DNA from: Fratercula arctica
Taxonomy: Eukaryota > Chordata > Aves > Charadriiformes > Alcidae
DNA length: 64,000 nt
Direction: 5' to 3'
Assembly (NCBI GenBank): GCA_947846985.1
Contig: CANTUZ010000027.1
Location: 5,656,491 to 5,720,490, forward strand
Shown here: in pieces, positions 19,258 to 30,975 of the stretch
How positions within the stretch are numbered: the first letter of the stretch is position 1
How the letters are laid out: the number at the start of each line of letters is the position of its first letter
Notes under the pieces: model-generated
Databases searched by the model: none
The model's input: only the letters and a program-made list of their open reading frames with translations
Told to the model about the DNA's origin: nothing
Program-made: the position numbers and the translations under genes

Positions 19258-19956
19258 AGGGCTGGAGCGTGCATGAGCAATACTTCCGAGGTAAGTGTTT
19301 GAATTCAAATAATAAATCGTTCTTTTCTTGTTTTGCAGGAATAAGACCGTTGGGTTTTATTGAGTCTTTTATTTGTCTTAGGTCCTAATTTCGAGTCTGT
19401 TGTTTTGCGAGTTTAGTCCTTTTTATTTGCAAGTTTAGTCCTTTTATTATGTAATAATTTCGACCCTAGAAGGTCCCCAGCTGCTGGACTATTATATAAA
19501 GTCCCTTCTCAGCTATGTATCTTTAACAAGTTTTATGAAATAAAATGAGAGTTTTCTTAGGTTAACTTCTGAGATAGAAGCAACCACGTTCTCCTTCTTC
19601 TTGTGTGAGAATCCTTGAAGATTGAGTCCAGACTCATCATAGATCCTTCCACAGATCTGTGTGGCGTCACTCACTCCACCCATCTACTCATCTCCATTTC
19701 TATTGAATCAGTTGAGAGTGACTTCAGTCCAGCAACTGACTCTTCATCTTCCCGCTTCGATTCCATCCTCCATACACTAGGATCTGTTGAGAGTGACTTC
19801 AGTCCAGCAACAGCTTCACCATCTTTCACCTTTATTCTAACCCGAGTAAGTCTGACGAGTCTGCATGTATCATCCGACAAGTTTGCCTGTAACATCCTGT
19901 CAAGTCTGCCGGTGTCATCTGACAAGTCTGCCTGTATCACAAGTCTGCCTGTATCA
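19258..19956 (+). repeat. Gypsy LTR, 5' boundary unresolved
   Basis: The 3' end is set by the primer binding site two bases downstream and by a terminal CA at 19955-19956. A TATA box (ATTATATAAA, 19491-19500) lies in the middle, as expected for the U3/R border. The 3' part carries a ~78-bp direct repeat with GTTGAGAGTGACTTCAGTCC (about 19711 and 19788) and four ~22-bp AAGTCTGCCTGTATCA units (19855-19956). The 5' end is not defined by a second LTR. Confidence 0.7.
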
Positions 19957-19958
19957 TC

Positions 19959-19970
19959 TGGTATCAGAGC
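19959..19970 (+). other. Primer binding site for plant initiator tRNA-Met
   Basis: TGGTATCAGAGC, the standard primer binding site of plant LTR retrotransposons, two bases after the LTR end. Confidence 0.93.
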
Positions 19971-20233
19971 TTAAACGCTCCAAATCAGGTTTTGTCTTTT
20001 CGTTTTTGTTCAAGTTCGTTTCGACTTCTTTCCTTTGTTAGATCTGTTCCTTTCTGTTCTATTGTGATTATTCACGTTCTAAAAAGGAAACCCCATAAAA
20101 ATCTCGCTTAGATCTGATCATTTGATTGTTTAAAACCGTTCATATTCTAGATCTGTCTGTTTTGAGATTTAGACCGTTCAACTTCCCGCGCACTTGATCT
20201 ATTTGTTCTTTGAGACAGAAAACGTTTTGAATC

Positions 20234-22222
20234 ATGGAAGGACAAGGAGGAGATGTGAACGTGGCTCAGTTACTTGCAAACATCCAAACTCAACTCCAGA
20301 ATCTTGGTGATCGCATGAATCGGATTGAACAGCCCGCACCTGCACCTAGAGCACATGTTGCTGCTGTACCAAGAGACAACCAAGAGTATGATAATGAAGA
20401 TCCGTTTGATTCTGAAGAGGAGCAACGTGATCTTAACCACAACTTGAGGCCAAGGAGACAGTACCAAAGAGGAAGAGGAAGAGATGAAGGCAACCGGAGA
20501 GAAGGAGGCCATGATCTCAAACTCAAGGCTCCAACTTTTGCTGGAAAGGTTAATCCTGATGCATACCTTGATTGGGAGAGACGCATGGAGTATATCTTTG
20601 GCTACTACAACTATTCAGATCAAAGGAAGATAGCCCTAGCTGCTGCTCAACTCACTGATAATGCCTTAACTTGGTGGGATAGAGATGTATCCGAGAGGAG
20701 GAGGCACAGACATGTACCAATCACTACTTGGGAAGACATGAGGTTTCAACTAAGGAAAAGATATGTCCCAGTCTACTATCACCGTGAGCTGCAGAAGAAG
20801 TTCAGAAAGCTCACTCAAGGAACCAAATCTGTTGAAGAATACTATGAGGAGTTTGAATCACTTAAGAACAGATTGGAAGTAGAAGAATCCGATGAGAACC
20901 TGATGGCACAGTTTCTGGATGGACTTCATGATCGGATTGCTAGGAAGGTAGAAAGACAGACCTATCATGATATGGATGAGTTGCTACACATAGCAGTTCA
21001 GGCTGAGCAACACATCAAGAGAAAGACTGCTTCAAGCAACCGCAGCAAGGCCCCATGGACACCACAACCTCAAAAAGCTCTAGAAAAAGGAAAACCTAAC
21101 GATGTGGATCCAAAATTCAAAAAGACTATGCCGGAAACATCAAAAGGAGTCAGACCTGAGCAAGGTAAACCTAATAATCAAAGGGCTCGTGATATTACTT
21201 GTTTTAAATGTCAGGGAAAAGGACACTATGCAAGGGAGTGCCCAAACCAACGAGTAATGATCCTCAAAGCCAACGGAGAATATGAATCACAAGATGAGGA
21301 AGACGAGAAGGAAGAATCTGAGGAAGACGTTGTGGATTATCCAGAAACAGGAGAAATTCTAGTTATTAGAAGGACTCTTAGCGCTCTATTTGATCCAGAG
21401 ACGATTCAAAGAGAAAATATTTTCCATTCTCGCTGCTCCATAAACTCCAAGGTATGTAGTCTAATCATTGATGGTGGTTCATGTACTAACGTGGCTAGCA
21501 AGTATTTGGTTGATAAGCTAGGTCTCCCCAAGACAAAGCACCCCCACCCATATCGGCTTAAATGGCTCAATGATGAAACTGAACTAAGGATCTCTGAGCA
21601 AGTTACCATACCATTCACCATCGGCAAATATTCAGATCAAGTTGTATGTGATGTGGTTCCTATGCAAGCTGGTCACCTCCTTCTAGGACGACCATGGCAG
21701 TTCGATAAGGAGACTCTACACAATGGCCGAACCAACTACTACTCTTTCACTCACAACAACAAGAAACACTCTCTAGCTCCACTCACTCCTCAAGAAGTAC
21801 ATGAGATGCAACTGGCCATGTCAAAGGGAGCTAAGTCAAAGAAAACCAACCTTTACATAACACCTTCTACTGTTTTGAGATCAGTTAATTCACAAGACAA
21901 GGTGCTACTAATGGTCTTTAAGGAAGGTTTGTTTTCAGGTCAAGAAGAGAAAGATCTACCACCAGAAATACTTGAGCTACTAGAAAGGTTTAAGGAGGTC
22001 TTTCCCGAAGAGATACCACCTGGTCTACCACCAATAAGGGGAATTGAGCATCAGATTGATCTAGTTCCAGGAGCACCATTGCCTAATAGACCAGCCTATA
22101 GAGTTAATCCTGAAGAGGCAAAAGAGTTAGAAAAGCAAGTTCAGGATCTTATGTCAAAGGGATACATCCGCGAAAGTCTAAGTCCTTGTGCTGTCCCTGT
22201 TCTTCTACTAGTACTAATGTAG
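20234..22222 (+). CDS. Gypsy gag-protease-RT fragment, left arm
   Basis: The ATG at 20234 lies 264 bases after the primer binding site. The protein has a retrotransposon gag domain (about residues 95-260, with YLDWERRMEYIF and a run ending FLDGLHDRIARKVERQTYHD), a CCHC zinc knuckle CFKCQGKGHYAREC near residue 323, an acidic stretch, a protease with the plant-type active site LIIDGGSCTNVAS near residue 410, and the start of reverse transcriptase (GLPPIRGIEHQIDL). It is cut at 22208 by the inversion point; the last codons are loop sequence. RT catalytic core, RNase H and integrase are absent. Confidence 0.93.
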   Translation: MEGQGGDVNVAQLLANIQTQLQNLGDRMNRIEQPAPAPRAHVAAVPRDNQEYDNEDPFDSEEEQRDLNHNLRPRRQYQRGRGRDEGNRREGGHDLKLKAPTFAGKVNPDAYLDWERRMEYIFGYYNYSDQRKIALAAAQLTDNALTWWDRDVSERRRHRHVPITTWEDMRFQLRKRYVPVYYHRELQKKFRKLTQGTKSVEEYYEEFESLKNRLEVEESDENLMAQFLDGLHDRIARKVERQTYHDMDELLHIAVQAEQHIKRKTASSNRSKAPWTPQPQKALEKGKPNDVDPKFKKTMPETSKGVRPEQGKPNNQRARDITCFKCQGKGHYARECPNQRVMILKANGEYESQDEEDEKEESEEDVVDYPETGEILVIRRTLSALFDPETIQRENIFHSRCSINSKVCSLIIDGGSCTNVASKYLVDKLGLPKTKHPHPYRLKWLNDETELRISEQVTIPFTIGKYSDQVVCDVVPMQAGHLLLGRPWQFDKETLHNGRTNYYSFTHNNKKHSLAPLTPQEVHEMQLAMSKGAKSKKTNLYITPSTVLRSVNSQDKVLLMVFKEGLFSGQEEKDLPPEILELLERFKEVFPEEIPPGLPPIRGIEHQIDLVPGAPLPNRPAYRVNPEEAKELEKQVQDLMSKGYIRESLSPCAVPVLLLVLM

Positions 22223-24193
22223 AAGAACAGGGACAGCACAAGGACTTAGACTTTCGCGGATGTATCCCTTTGACATAAGATCCTGAACTTGCTTTTCTAA
22301 CTCTTTTGCCTCTTCAGGATTAACTCTATAGGCTGGTCTATTAGGCAATGGTGCTCCTGGAACTAGATCAATCTGATGCTCAATTCCCCTTATTGGTGGT
22401 AGACCAGGTGGTATCTCTTCGGGAAAGACCTCCTTAAACCTTTCTAGTAGCTCAAGTATTTCTGGTGGTAGATCTTTCTCTTCTTGACCTGAAAACAAAC
22501 CTTCCTTAAAGACCATTAGTAGCACCTTGTCTTGTGAATTAACTGATCTCAAAACAGTAGAAGGTGTTATGTAAAGGTTGGTTTTCTTTGACTTAGCTCC
22601 CTTTGACATGGCCAGTTGCATCTCATGTACTTCTTGAGGAGTGAGTGGAGCTAGAGAGTGTTTCTTGTTGTTGTGAGTGAAAGAGTAGTAGTTGGTTCGG
22701 CCATTGTGTAGAGTCTCCTTATCGAACTGCCATGGTCGTCCTAGAAGGAGGTGACCAGCTTGCATAGGAACCACATCACATACAACTTGATCTGAATATT
22801 TGCCGATGGTGAATGGTATGGTAACTTGCTCAGAGATCCTTAGTTCAGTTTCATCATTGAGCCATTTAAGCCGATATGGGTGGGGGTGCTTTGTCTTGGG
22901 GAGACCTAGCTTATCAACCAAATACTTGCTAGCCACGTTAGTACATGAACCACCATCAATGATTAGACTACATACCTTGGAGTTTATGGAGCAGCGAGAA
23001 TGGAAAATATTTTCTCTTTGAATCGTCTCTGGATCAAATAGAGCGCTAAGAGTCCTTCTAATAACTAGAATTTCTCCTGTTTCTGGATAATCCACAACGT
23101 CTTCCTCAGATTCTTCCTTCTCGTCTTCCTCATCTTGTGATTCATATTCTCCGTTGGCTTTGAGGATCATTACTCGTTGGTTTGGGCACTCCCTTGCATA
23201 GTGTCCTTTTCCCTGACATTTAAAACAAGTAATATCACGAGCCCTTTGATTATTAGGTTTACCTTGCTCAGGTCTGACTCCTTTTGATGTTTCCGGCATA
23301 GTCTTTTTGAATTTTGGATCCACATCGTTAGGTTTTCCTTTTTCTAGAGCTTTTTGAGGTTGTGGTGTCCATGGGGCCTTGCTGCGGTTGCTTGAAGCAG
23401 TCTTTCTCTTGATGTGTTGCTCAGCCTGAACTGCTATGTGTAGCAACTCATCCATATCATGATAGGTCTGTCTTTCTACCTTCCTAGCAATCCGATCATG
23501 AAGTCCATCCAGAAACTGTGCCATCAGGTTCTCATCGGATTCTTCTACTTCCAATCTGTTCTTAAGTGATTCAAACTCCTCATAGTATTCTTCAACAGAT
23601 TTGGTTCCTTGAGTGAGCTTTCTGAACTTCTTCTGCAGCTCACGGTGATAGTAGACTGGGACATATCTTTTCCTTAGTTGAAACCTCATGTCTTCCCAAG
23701 TAGTGATTGGTACATGTCTGTGCCTCCTCCTCTCGGATACATCTCTATCCCACCAAGTTAAGGCATTATCAGTGAGTTGAGCAGCAGCTAGGGCTATCTT
23801 CCTTTGATCTGAATAGTTGTAGTAGCCAAAGATATACTCCATGCGTCTCTCCCAATCAAGGTATGCATCAGGATTAACCTTTCCAGCAAAAGTTGGAGCC
23901 TTGAGTTTGAGATCATGGCCTCCTTCTCTCCGGTTGCCTTCATCTCTTCCTCTTCCTCTTTGGTACTGTCTCCTTGGCCTCAAGTTGTGGTTAAGATCAC
24001 GTTGCTCCTCTTCAGAATCAAACGGATCTTCATTATCATACTCTTGGTTGTCTCTTGGTACAGCAGCAACATGTGCTCTAGGTGCAGGTGCGGGCTGTTC
24101 AATCCGATTCATGCGATCACCAAGATTCTGGAGTTGAGTTTGGATGTTTGCAAGTAACTGAGCCACGTTCACATCTCCTCCTTGTCCTTCCAT
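22214..24193 (-). CDS. Gypsy gag-protease-RT fragment, right arm (mirror copy)
   Basis: Mirror image of the frame at 20234-22222, with the same translation through the last shared residue (CAVPVLL). It starts at 24193 and ends in the loop. Complete identity over ~1,970 bases contrasts with the diverged outer arms, which matters for judging whether the palindrome is real. Confidence 0.93.
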   Translation of the reverse strand: MEGQGGDVNVAQLLANIQTQLQNLGDRMNRIEQPAPAPRAHVAAVPRDNQEYDNEDPFDSEEEQRDLNHNLRPRRQYQRGRGRDEGNRREGGHDLKLKAPTFAGKVNPDAYLDWERRMEYIFGYYNYSDQRKIALAAAQLTDNALTWWDRDVSERRRHRHVPITTWEDMRFQLRKRYVPVYYHRELQKKFRKLTQGTKSVEEYYEEFESLKNRLEVEESDENLMAQFLDGLHDRIARKVERQTYHDMDELLHIAVQAEQHIKRKTASSNRSKAPWTPQPQKALEKGKPNDVDPKFKKTMPETSKGVRPEQGKPNNQRARDITCFKCQGKGHYARECPNQRVMILKANGEYESQDEEDEKEESEEDVVDYPETGEILVIRRTLSALFDPETIQRENIFHSRCSINSKVCSLIIDGGSCTNVASKYLVDKLGLPKTKHPHPYRLKWLNDETELRISEQVTIPFTIGKYSDQVVCDVVPMQAGHLLLGRPWQFDKETLHNGRTNYYSFTHNNKKHSLAPLTPQEVHEMQLAMSKGAKSKKTNLYITPSTVLRSVNSQDKVLLMVFKEGLFSGQEEKDLPPEILELLERFKEVFPEEIPPGLPPIRGIEHQIDLVPGAPLPNRPAYRVNPEEAKELEKQVQDLMSKGYIRESLSPCAVPVLLH

Positions 24194-24456
24194 GATTCAA
24201 AACGTTTTCTGTCTCAAAGAACAAATAGATCAAGTGCGCGGGAAGTTGAACGGTCTAAATCTCAAAACAGACAGATCTAGAATATGAACGGTTTTAAACA
24301 ATCAAATGATCAGATCTAAGCGAGATTTTTATGGGGTTTCCTTTTTAGAACGTGAATAATCACAATAGAACAGAAAGGAACAGATCTAACAAAGGAAAGA
24401 AGTCGAAACGAACTTGAACAAAAACGAAAAGACAAAACCTGATTTGGAGCGTTTAA

Positions 24457-24468
24457 GCTCTGATACCA
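24457..24468 (-). other. Primer binding site, right arm
   Basis: Reverse complement of TGGTATCAGAGC, mirroring 19959-19970. Confidence 0.93.
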
Positions 24469-24470
24469 GA

Positions 24471-25169
24471 TGATACAGGCAGACTTGTGATACAGGCAGA
24501 CTTGTCAGATGACACCGGCAGACTTGACAGGATGTTACAGGCAAACTTGTCGGATGATACATGCAGACTCGTCAGACTTACTCGGGTTAGAATAAAGGTG
24601 AAAGATGGTGAAGCTGTTGCTGGACTGAAGTCACTCTCAACAGATCCTAGTGTATGGAGGATGGAATCGAAGCGGGAAGATGAAGAGTCAGTTGCTGGAC
24701 TGAAGTCACTCTCAACTGATTCAATAGAAATGGAGATGAGTAGATGGGTGGAGTGAGTGACGCCACACAGATCTGTGGAAGGATCTATGATGAGTCTGGA
24801 CTCAATCTTCAAGGATTCTCACACAAGAAGAAGGAGAACGTGGTTGCTTCTATCTCAGAAGTTAACCTAAGAAAACTCTCATTTTATTTCATAAAACTTG
24901 TTAAAGATACATAGCTGAGAAGGGACTTTATATAATAGTCCAGCAGCTGGGGACCTTCTAGGGTCGAAATTATTACATAATAAAAGGACTAAACTTGCAA
25001 ATAAAAAGGACTAAACTCGCAAAACAACAGACTCGAAATTAGGACCTAAGACAAATAAAAGACTCAATAAAACCCAACGGTCTTATTCCTGCAAAACAAG
25101 AAAAGAACGATTTATTATTTGAATTCAAACACTTACCTCGGAAGTATTGCTCATGCACGCTCCAGCCCT
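24471..25169 (-). repeat. Gypsy LTR, right-arm mirror
   Basis: Mirror of 19258-19956, including the TATA box, the ~78-bp repeat and the 22-bp units. I saw no difference from the left copy. Confidence 0.7.
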
Positions 25170-25599
25170 TCATTGAATGATTTTTGAAATGATGAAGAGA
25201 GCGGGTTCCTTTATTCCTTGTAAAACCGGTAGAAATGAAGCTGTTTGATTCTTGAGTTGCACGCAAGCTTTATCTTTGATGATCTCGGTTTCCTGGAATG
25301 TTCCTTGCTCAAAATAGTTGTTGTCTTGTTCATTCTCCAAGTCTTGACCTTTTGAAACGTTTGGATTGATTTGAGGCTCAATGGGTGTCTCTCGGATAAT
25401 ATCCTTAGTGAATGACCTTCCTTCGAGTTCCTCTTGCTCTATGAGTGTAATCAAGCTTTCAATGGACTTGTTGAATTGTTCCCTTAAGCGTTTGGTTCCT
25501 GATCTTGTCCTTGGTGCTTGAACCATGGTTGTTATGTTGCTGGATCCTTCCTCGGAGTTAGTTTGGATAGTCTCGATGTCCTCATCATCTTGGGACGAT

Positions 25600-28500
25600 T
25601 GCAAGAAGGCCTTCTTAACTAAGTTCTTCTCAATTCAAGAACCGCTCGTCTAAGGAATGAAATCTCCAGTTTCACCCAAAAGCAGTCTGAATCCATTTGT
25701 GAGGCTGGGAGAGATTCAAAGGCTACACTATACAGTGTCCACACCATGGTTTTAAGAAGGCTTCACTACTCAGCACACTCTACAGGGGAGTTTTTGCCCA
25801 AGATCAGAATGTTGCTAGACACTGCCTCTAATGGGAATTTCTTGAACAAGGATGTTGAGGAAGGCTGGGAATTGATAGAGAACTTAGCTCTATCCGATGG
25901 TAACTATAATGAAGATTTTGATCGCTCCAACAGAGGTATTGGAGATTTGGATGCGAAGCATAGTAAAGATATCAAGGCTCTCAACGATAAGTTGGATAAG
26001 ATTCTGCTTACTCAACAGAAGCAAGTCCACTATATCACTGAAGAAGAGCACTATCAAATCCAAGAAGGGGAGAATACTCAGGATGTCGAAGTTAGCTACG
26101 TTCAGAACCAAGGTGGCTACAACAAAGGATACAACCCCTACAAGCCTGCTCATCCTAATCTATCTTACCGGAGCACGAATGTTGCAAACCCTCAAGATCA
26201 GGTTTACCCTCAGCAACAACAGAACCAGTCCAAGCCATTCGTTCCATACAATCAAGGCTTTGTCCCAAAGCAGCAGTTTAGTGGAGGTTATCAACAACAT
26301 AATCCACCACCCGGTTTTGCACAGCAACCCCAACAAGCTCCACCTGCACAAGATCAAGACAAGGTTCAGCAAATGCTTCAGCAGATTCTACAAGGTCAAG
26401 CTACTGGTGCTATGGTTCTTGATAAGAAATTGGCTGATATTCAAAACAAAGTCGACTGCTCCTACAATGATCTAAATGTCAAGTTTGAGGCTCTAAACTC
26501 CAAGGTGAAGTACATGGAGAGCCAAGCCTGCTTCTACTTCTGCACCTAAACATCCCGGACAACTACCCGGGAAAGCTATTCAGAATCCAAGAGAGTATGC
26601 TAATGCAATTCAACTCCGCAGTGGTCGAGAGCTGCGTGCTCGACCTAACCAAGATCCTGTCACTGAGGACAGTGAGATTCAAGAAGGGGGAGGATTCTAT
26701 TCAGAATGAAACTCCAGTAGAAGACACCACTAAGCTTGACCAGGATACTGTACCTAGGGATCAAGCTAAGAGTCCCCAATTCGAAAAACCAACTGTTGAT
26801 AAGGGTAAGAAGAAAGCTTTTGTTCCACCGCCCTACAAGCCCAAAATACCATTTCCAGGAAGATTCAAGAGGGACATCATTGAGAAGTACAGAGCCATGT
26901 TTGCTAAACACATCAAAGGAACTTGAAGTAAGGATGCCTCTCATTGATGCTTTCATGCTAATTCCAGATTCTCACAAGTTCTTGAAAGACATGGTAATGG
27001 AGAGAATTCAGGAAGTACAAGGAATGGTAGTGTTGAGCCATGAATGCAGTGCTATCATACAGAAGAAGATCATACCAAAGAAGCTTGGGGATCCCGGCTC
27101 GTTTACTCTTCCCTGTTCACTAGGCCCTTTGTTCTTCAACAAATGCCTATGTGATCTAGGTGCATCAGTCAGTTTGATGCCACTCTCAGTAGCAAGAAGA
27201 CTCGGTTTCAACAGGTATCAAGTCCTGCCAAATCCAACTAATCTTAGCCGACAGATCCGTAAGAGTCCCTCATGGTATGTTAGAGGATCTACCTGTCAGA
27301 ATAGGAAGGGTAGAGATCCCTACAGACTTCGTTGTTCTAGAAATGGATGAAGAGCCAAAGGACCCTCTCATACTAGGGAGACCTTTCTTAGCTACTGCTG
27401 GAGCTCTCATTGATGTCAGAAGAGGTAAGATCGACTTAAACCTCGGTGAAGATTTCAAGATGACATTCGACATCACTAAGACGATGAAGAAACCTACCAT
27501 TGACGGACAAGTGTTCTACATAGAAGAAATGGATCGTTTAGCTGACGAACTGCTTGAAGAGCTTACTGAAGAAGACTACCTACAGAGTGCTCTTACTAAG
27601 ATGGAGAAGAGGGATTCTTACACTTAGAGGACTTTGGGTTATAAGAAGCTTTTAGACTCACATAAAGAAGTAGAAGATCCAGAGTACTTTGAAGAGCTGA
27701 TTGTGTCTCCAACAGAGGTTTTGGCAGTAACTGAGGACGATTCAGCAACTACTCGAAGCATGACTACTCGAGTAGCAACTCGAGCAGACCGTCTGAGGAG
27801 GCCGAAGACACACACTCGAGTATACACTCGAGATACCATCAACTTGTGCATCAGACGACTGGTCTGAACTTAAAGCTCCGAAAGTTGATCTTAAACCGCT
27901 CCCTCAAGGTCTAAGGTACGCATTCCTTGGAACAAACTCTACTACCCTGTGATCATAAATGCTGCATTGAATGATGATGAAGTGAATTTGCTGTTGTCTG
28001 AGCTTAGGAAGTATAGAAAAGCTATCGGTTATTCGTTGTCTGATATAAAAGGAATTTCACCTAGCTTATGCAATCATAGAATTCCACCTTCGAAAACGAA
28101 TCCTATTCTAGTATTGAACCACAGAGAAGGTTAAACCCTAACTTGAAAGAAGTAGTGAAAAAGGAAATTCTTAAGTTGCTTGATGCTGATGTTATTTATC
28201 CAATCTCTGATAGTACATGGGTTTCACCTGTTCACTGTGTGCCTAAGAAGGGAGGAATGACTGTTGTTAGAAATGAAAAAGATGAATTAATTCCTACTAG
28301 GACTATAACAGGACATAGGATGTGTATCGACTATAGGAAATTAAACGCTGCATCTAGAAAAGATCACTTTCCTTTGCCATTCATTGATCAAATGCTAGAA
28401 CGCTTAGCTAATCATCCATATTATTGCTTTCTTGACGGATATAGTGGTTTCTTTCAAATACCGATTCACCCTAATGATCAAGAAAAAACCACTTTTACAT

Positions 28501-30840
28501 GTCCCTATGGAACTTTTGCCTATAAGAGAATGCCATTTGGTTTATGCAATGCTCCTGCAACTTTTCAGAGGTGTATGACCTCTATTTTCTCGGATTTGAT
28601 CGAGGAGATGGTGGAGGTATTCATGGACGATTTTTCGGTCTATGGCTCCTCCTTCTCCTCATGTTTGTTGAATCTTTGCAGGGTGTTGGACCAGGTGTGA
28701 AGAGACTAATCTTGTTCTCAATTGGGAGAAGTGCCATTTTATGGTCAGGGAAGGCATTGTGTTGGGTCATAAGATATCTGAGAAGGGCATAGAGGTTGAC
28801 AAGGGTAAAATTGAAGTGATGATGCAGTTACAGCCACCAAAGACAGTCAAAGACATCAGAAGTTTCCTTGGCCACGCTGGGTTCTACAGGAGGTTTATTA
28901 AAGATTTCTCCAAGATAGCCAGACCATTAACAAGACTTCTATGCAAAGAGGCGGAGTTCGAATTTGATGAGATTGCCTCAAAGCTTTCCATACCATCAAG
29001 GAAGCTTTGGTAACTGCTCCTGTTGTTCAAGCTCCTAATTGGGACTATCCGTTCGAGATTATGTGTGACGCTTCAGATTACGCTGTGGGAGCTGTATTAG
29101 GCCAGAGAATCGACAAGAAACTTCACGTTATATACTACGCCAGCAGGACTCTAGATGAAGCCCAAGGAAGGTATGCAACAACGGAGAAGGAGCTTCTAGC
29201 TGTTGTATTTGCCTTTTGAAAAGTTCAGGAGCTATTTGGTTGGATCAAGGTCACTGTCTATACAGACCATGCTGCCCTGAGACATATATATGCCAAGAAG
29301 GACACTAAGCCGAGACTGTTAAGGTGGATATTGCTTCTGCAAGAGTTTGATATGGAAATAGTAGACAAGAAAGGGATTGAGAATGGTGCAGCTGACCATC
29401 TTTCAAGAATGAGAATGGAAGAAGCTACTCCGATAGACGATTCAATGCCTGAAGAGCAGCTGTTAGGCCAGTCAAGAGCTTACTAAATAGTGTACAACAA
29501 GAAGGAATTCGAAGTAAGCTTGTGCTGTCAAGGAAGAAGAGTTTCCATGGTATGCTGACCTTGTGAATTATCTTATCTGTGGAGAGATCCCCAAATACCT
29601 TGATGCTTACCAGAAGAAGAAGTTCTTTAGAGACATCAACCACTACTACTGGGATGAACCCTATTTGTATAAGAAGGGTACTGATGGCCTATTTAGAAGG
29701 TGTATTGCTGAAGAGGAAGTTCAAGGAGTGCTGGAACACTGTCATGGTTCTGCTTATGGCGGTCACTTTGCTACCTTCAAGACAGTACAGAAGGTTCTTC
29801 AAGCCGGCCTTTGGTGGCCTTCCATGTTTAAAGATGCATATGGATTCATTGCTAAATGTGATCCCTGCCAGAGAATGGGGAACATCACCAGGAGGAATGA
29901 AATGCCGCAGAACCCTATCCTAGAGGTAGAAGTCTTTGATGTGTGGGGAATTGATTTCATGGGACCATTCAATCCTGCTTCCTATGGTAATAAGTACATC
30001 CTAGTTGTTGTGGACTACGTCTCCAAATGGGTTGAGGCCATTGCATCTCCAACTAATGATCATAAGGTTGTCTTAAAGCTGTTTAAGAGCATCATATTCC
30101 CCAGATTTGGTATCCCTAAGGCTGTGATCAGTGATGGAGGTTCTCATTTTATCAACAAGGTCTTTGAGAGTCTGTTAAAGAAGCACGGTGTAAAACACAA
30201 GGTAGCTACTCCCTATCATCCTCAGACTAGCGGGCAAGTAGAAGTATCCAACCGTCAGATCAAGGCCATACTTGCAAGAGTTGTTGGTGTTTCAAGGAGA
30301 GACTGGTCTGCCAAGTTAGATGATACACTTTGGGCTTACCGGACTGCATTCAAGACACCAATTGGAAGAACACCATTCCAGATGTTGTATGGGAAGTCAT
30401 GTCATCTTCCAGTTGAGGTAGAGTACAAAGCAATCTGGGCTACTAAGTTGCTAAACTTGGATATCAAAGAAGCTCAAGAGAAGAGATCGGTTGACCTGCA
30501 CGAACTTGAGGAAATAAGGCTTGAAGCTTATGAGAGCTCGAAGGTGTACAAGGAAAGAACAAAAGCTTTTCATGACAAGAAGATTTCACCAAAAGACTTC
30601 AAAGCTGGAGACCAAGTGCTACTGTTCAACTCCAGACTCAAGCTATTTCCGGGAAAGCTCAAATCAAGGTGGTCTGGTCCTTTCACTATCAAAGAAGTTC
30701 TACCATTTGGTGCGATATCGCTATTTACTAAGGACGGGTCAGAGTTTAAGGTGAATGGTCAGCGACTTAAGAAGTATCTCGCGGATAGCGTCATTCCTGA
30801 AGGATCTACAGTCCATCTTCAGGAACCTCAACTCGCCTAA
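25600..30840 (+). pseudogene. Athila-like gag-pol, right arm, multiply frameshifted
   Basis: Same domain order as the left copy but broken into at least eight open segments (25746-26549, 26597-26926, 26736-27350, 27277-27627, 28143-28700, 28741-29013, 29007-29219, 29563-30840). Many breaks are single-base changes in homopolymers. The final 425-codon segment holds a complete integrase with HHCC finger and D,D,E core, and is intact where the left copy is broken. There are true sequence differences too: a five-residue in-frame insertion in the Gln-rich linker near 26405-26420, and a largely dissimilar protease-RT linker at about 27650-27870. Confidence 0.9.
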
Positions 30841-30975
30841 AAGAGTAGTAAAGTCAAGCTTAGTGACTTTAAACAAGCTCACTTGGGAGGAATTCCCATG
30901 TTTATCTTTGTAAATAGCTCTTTATCTCTTGTTATTTTTGATGTTTTTTTTTTAGTGTCTGTGATTCTCAGGATT
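30841..30975. other. Athila 3' non-coding tail
   Basis: AT-rich sequence after the pol stop, mirrored at 13466-13590. No LTR or polypurine tract is visible before the gap. Confidence 0.6.

Larger units (their letters stand above)
13466..30975. repeat. Contig-wide inverted repeat (palindrome), 10-base loop
   Basis: Bases up to 22208 mirror bases from 22219, with the loop TAGTACTAAT at 22209-22218. Position x pairs with 44427-x in the inner part. The inner ~3.4 kb of each arm (18840-22208 and 22219-25587) gives identical proteins. The outer parts are two related but different Athila copies. Both arms end at the same homologous point within about ten bases of their gaps. Confidence 0.93.

Noticed and set aside
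22209..22218. Loop as a SMRTbell adapter remnant
   Set aside because: The ten bases TAGTACTAAT do not resemble the adapter as I know it, although a trimmed adapter cannot be excluded.
13466..30975. Horizontal transfer of a plant retrotransposon into a bird
   Set aside because: Both ends are N gaps and no base of host flank is attached, so contamination explains it without transfer.
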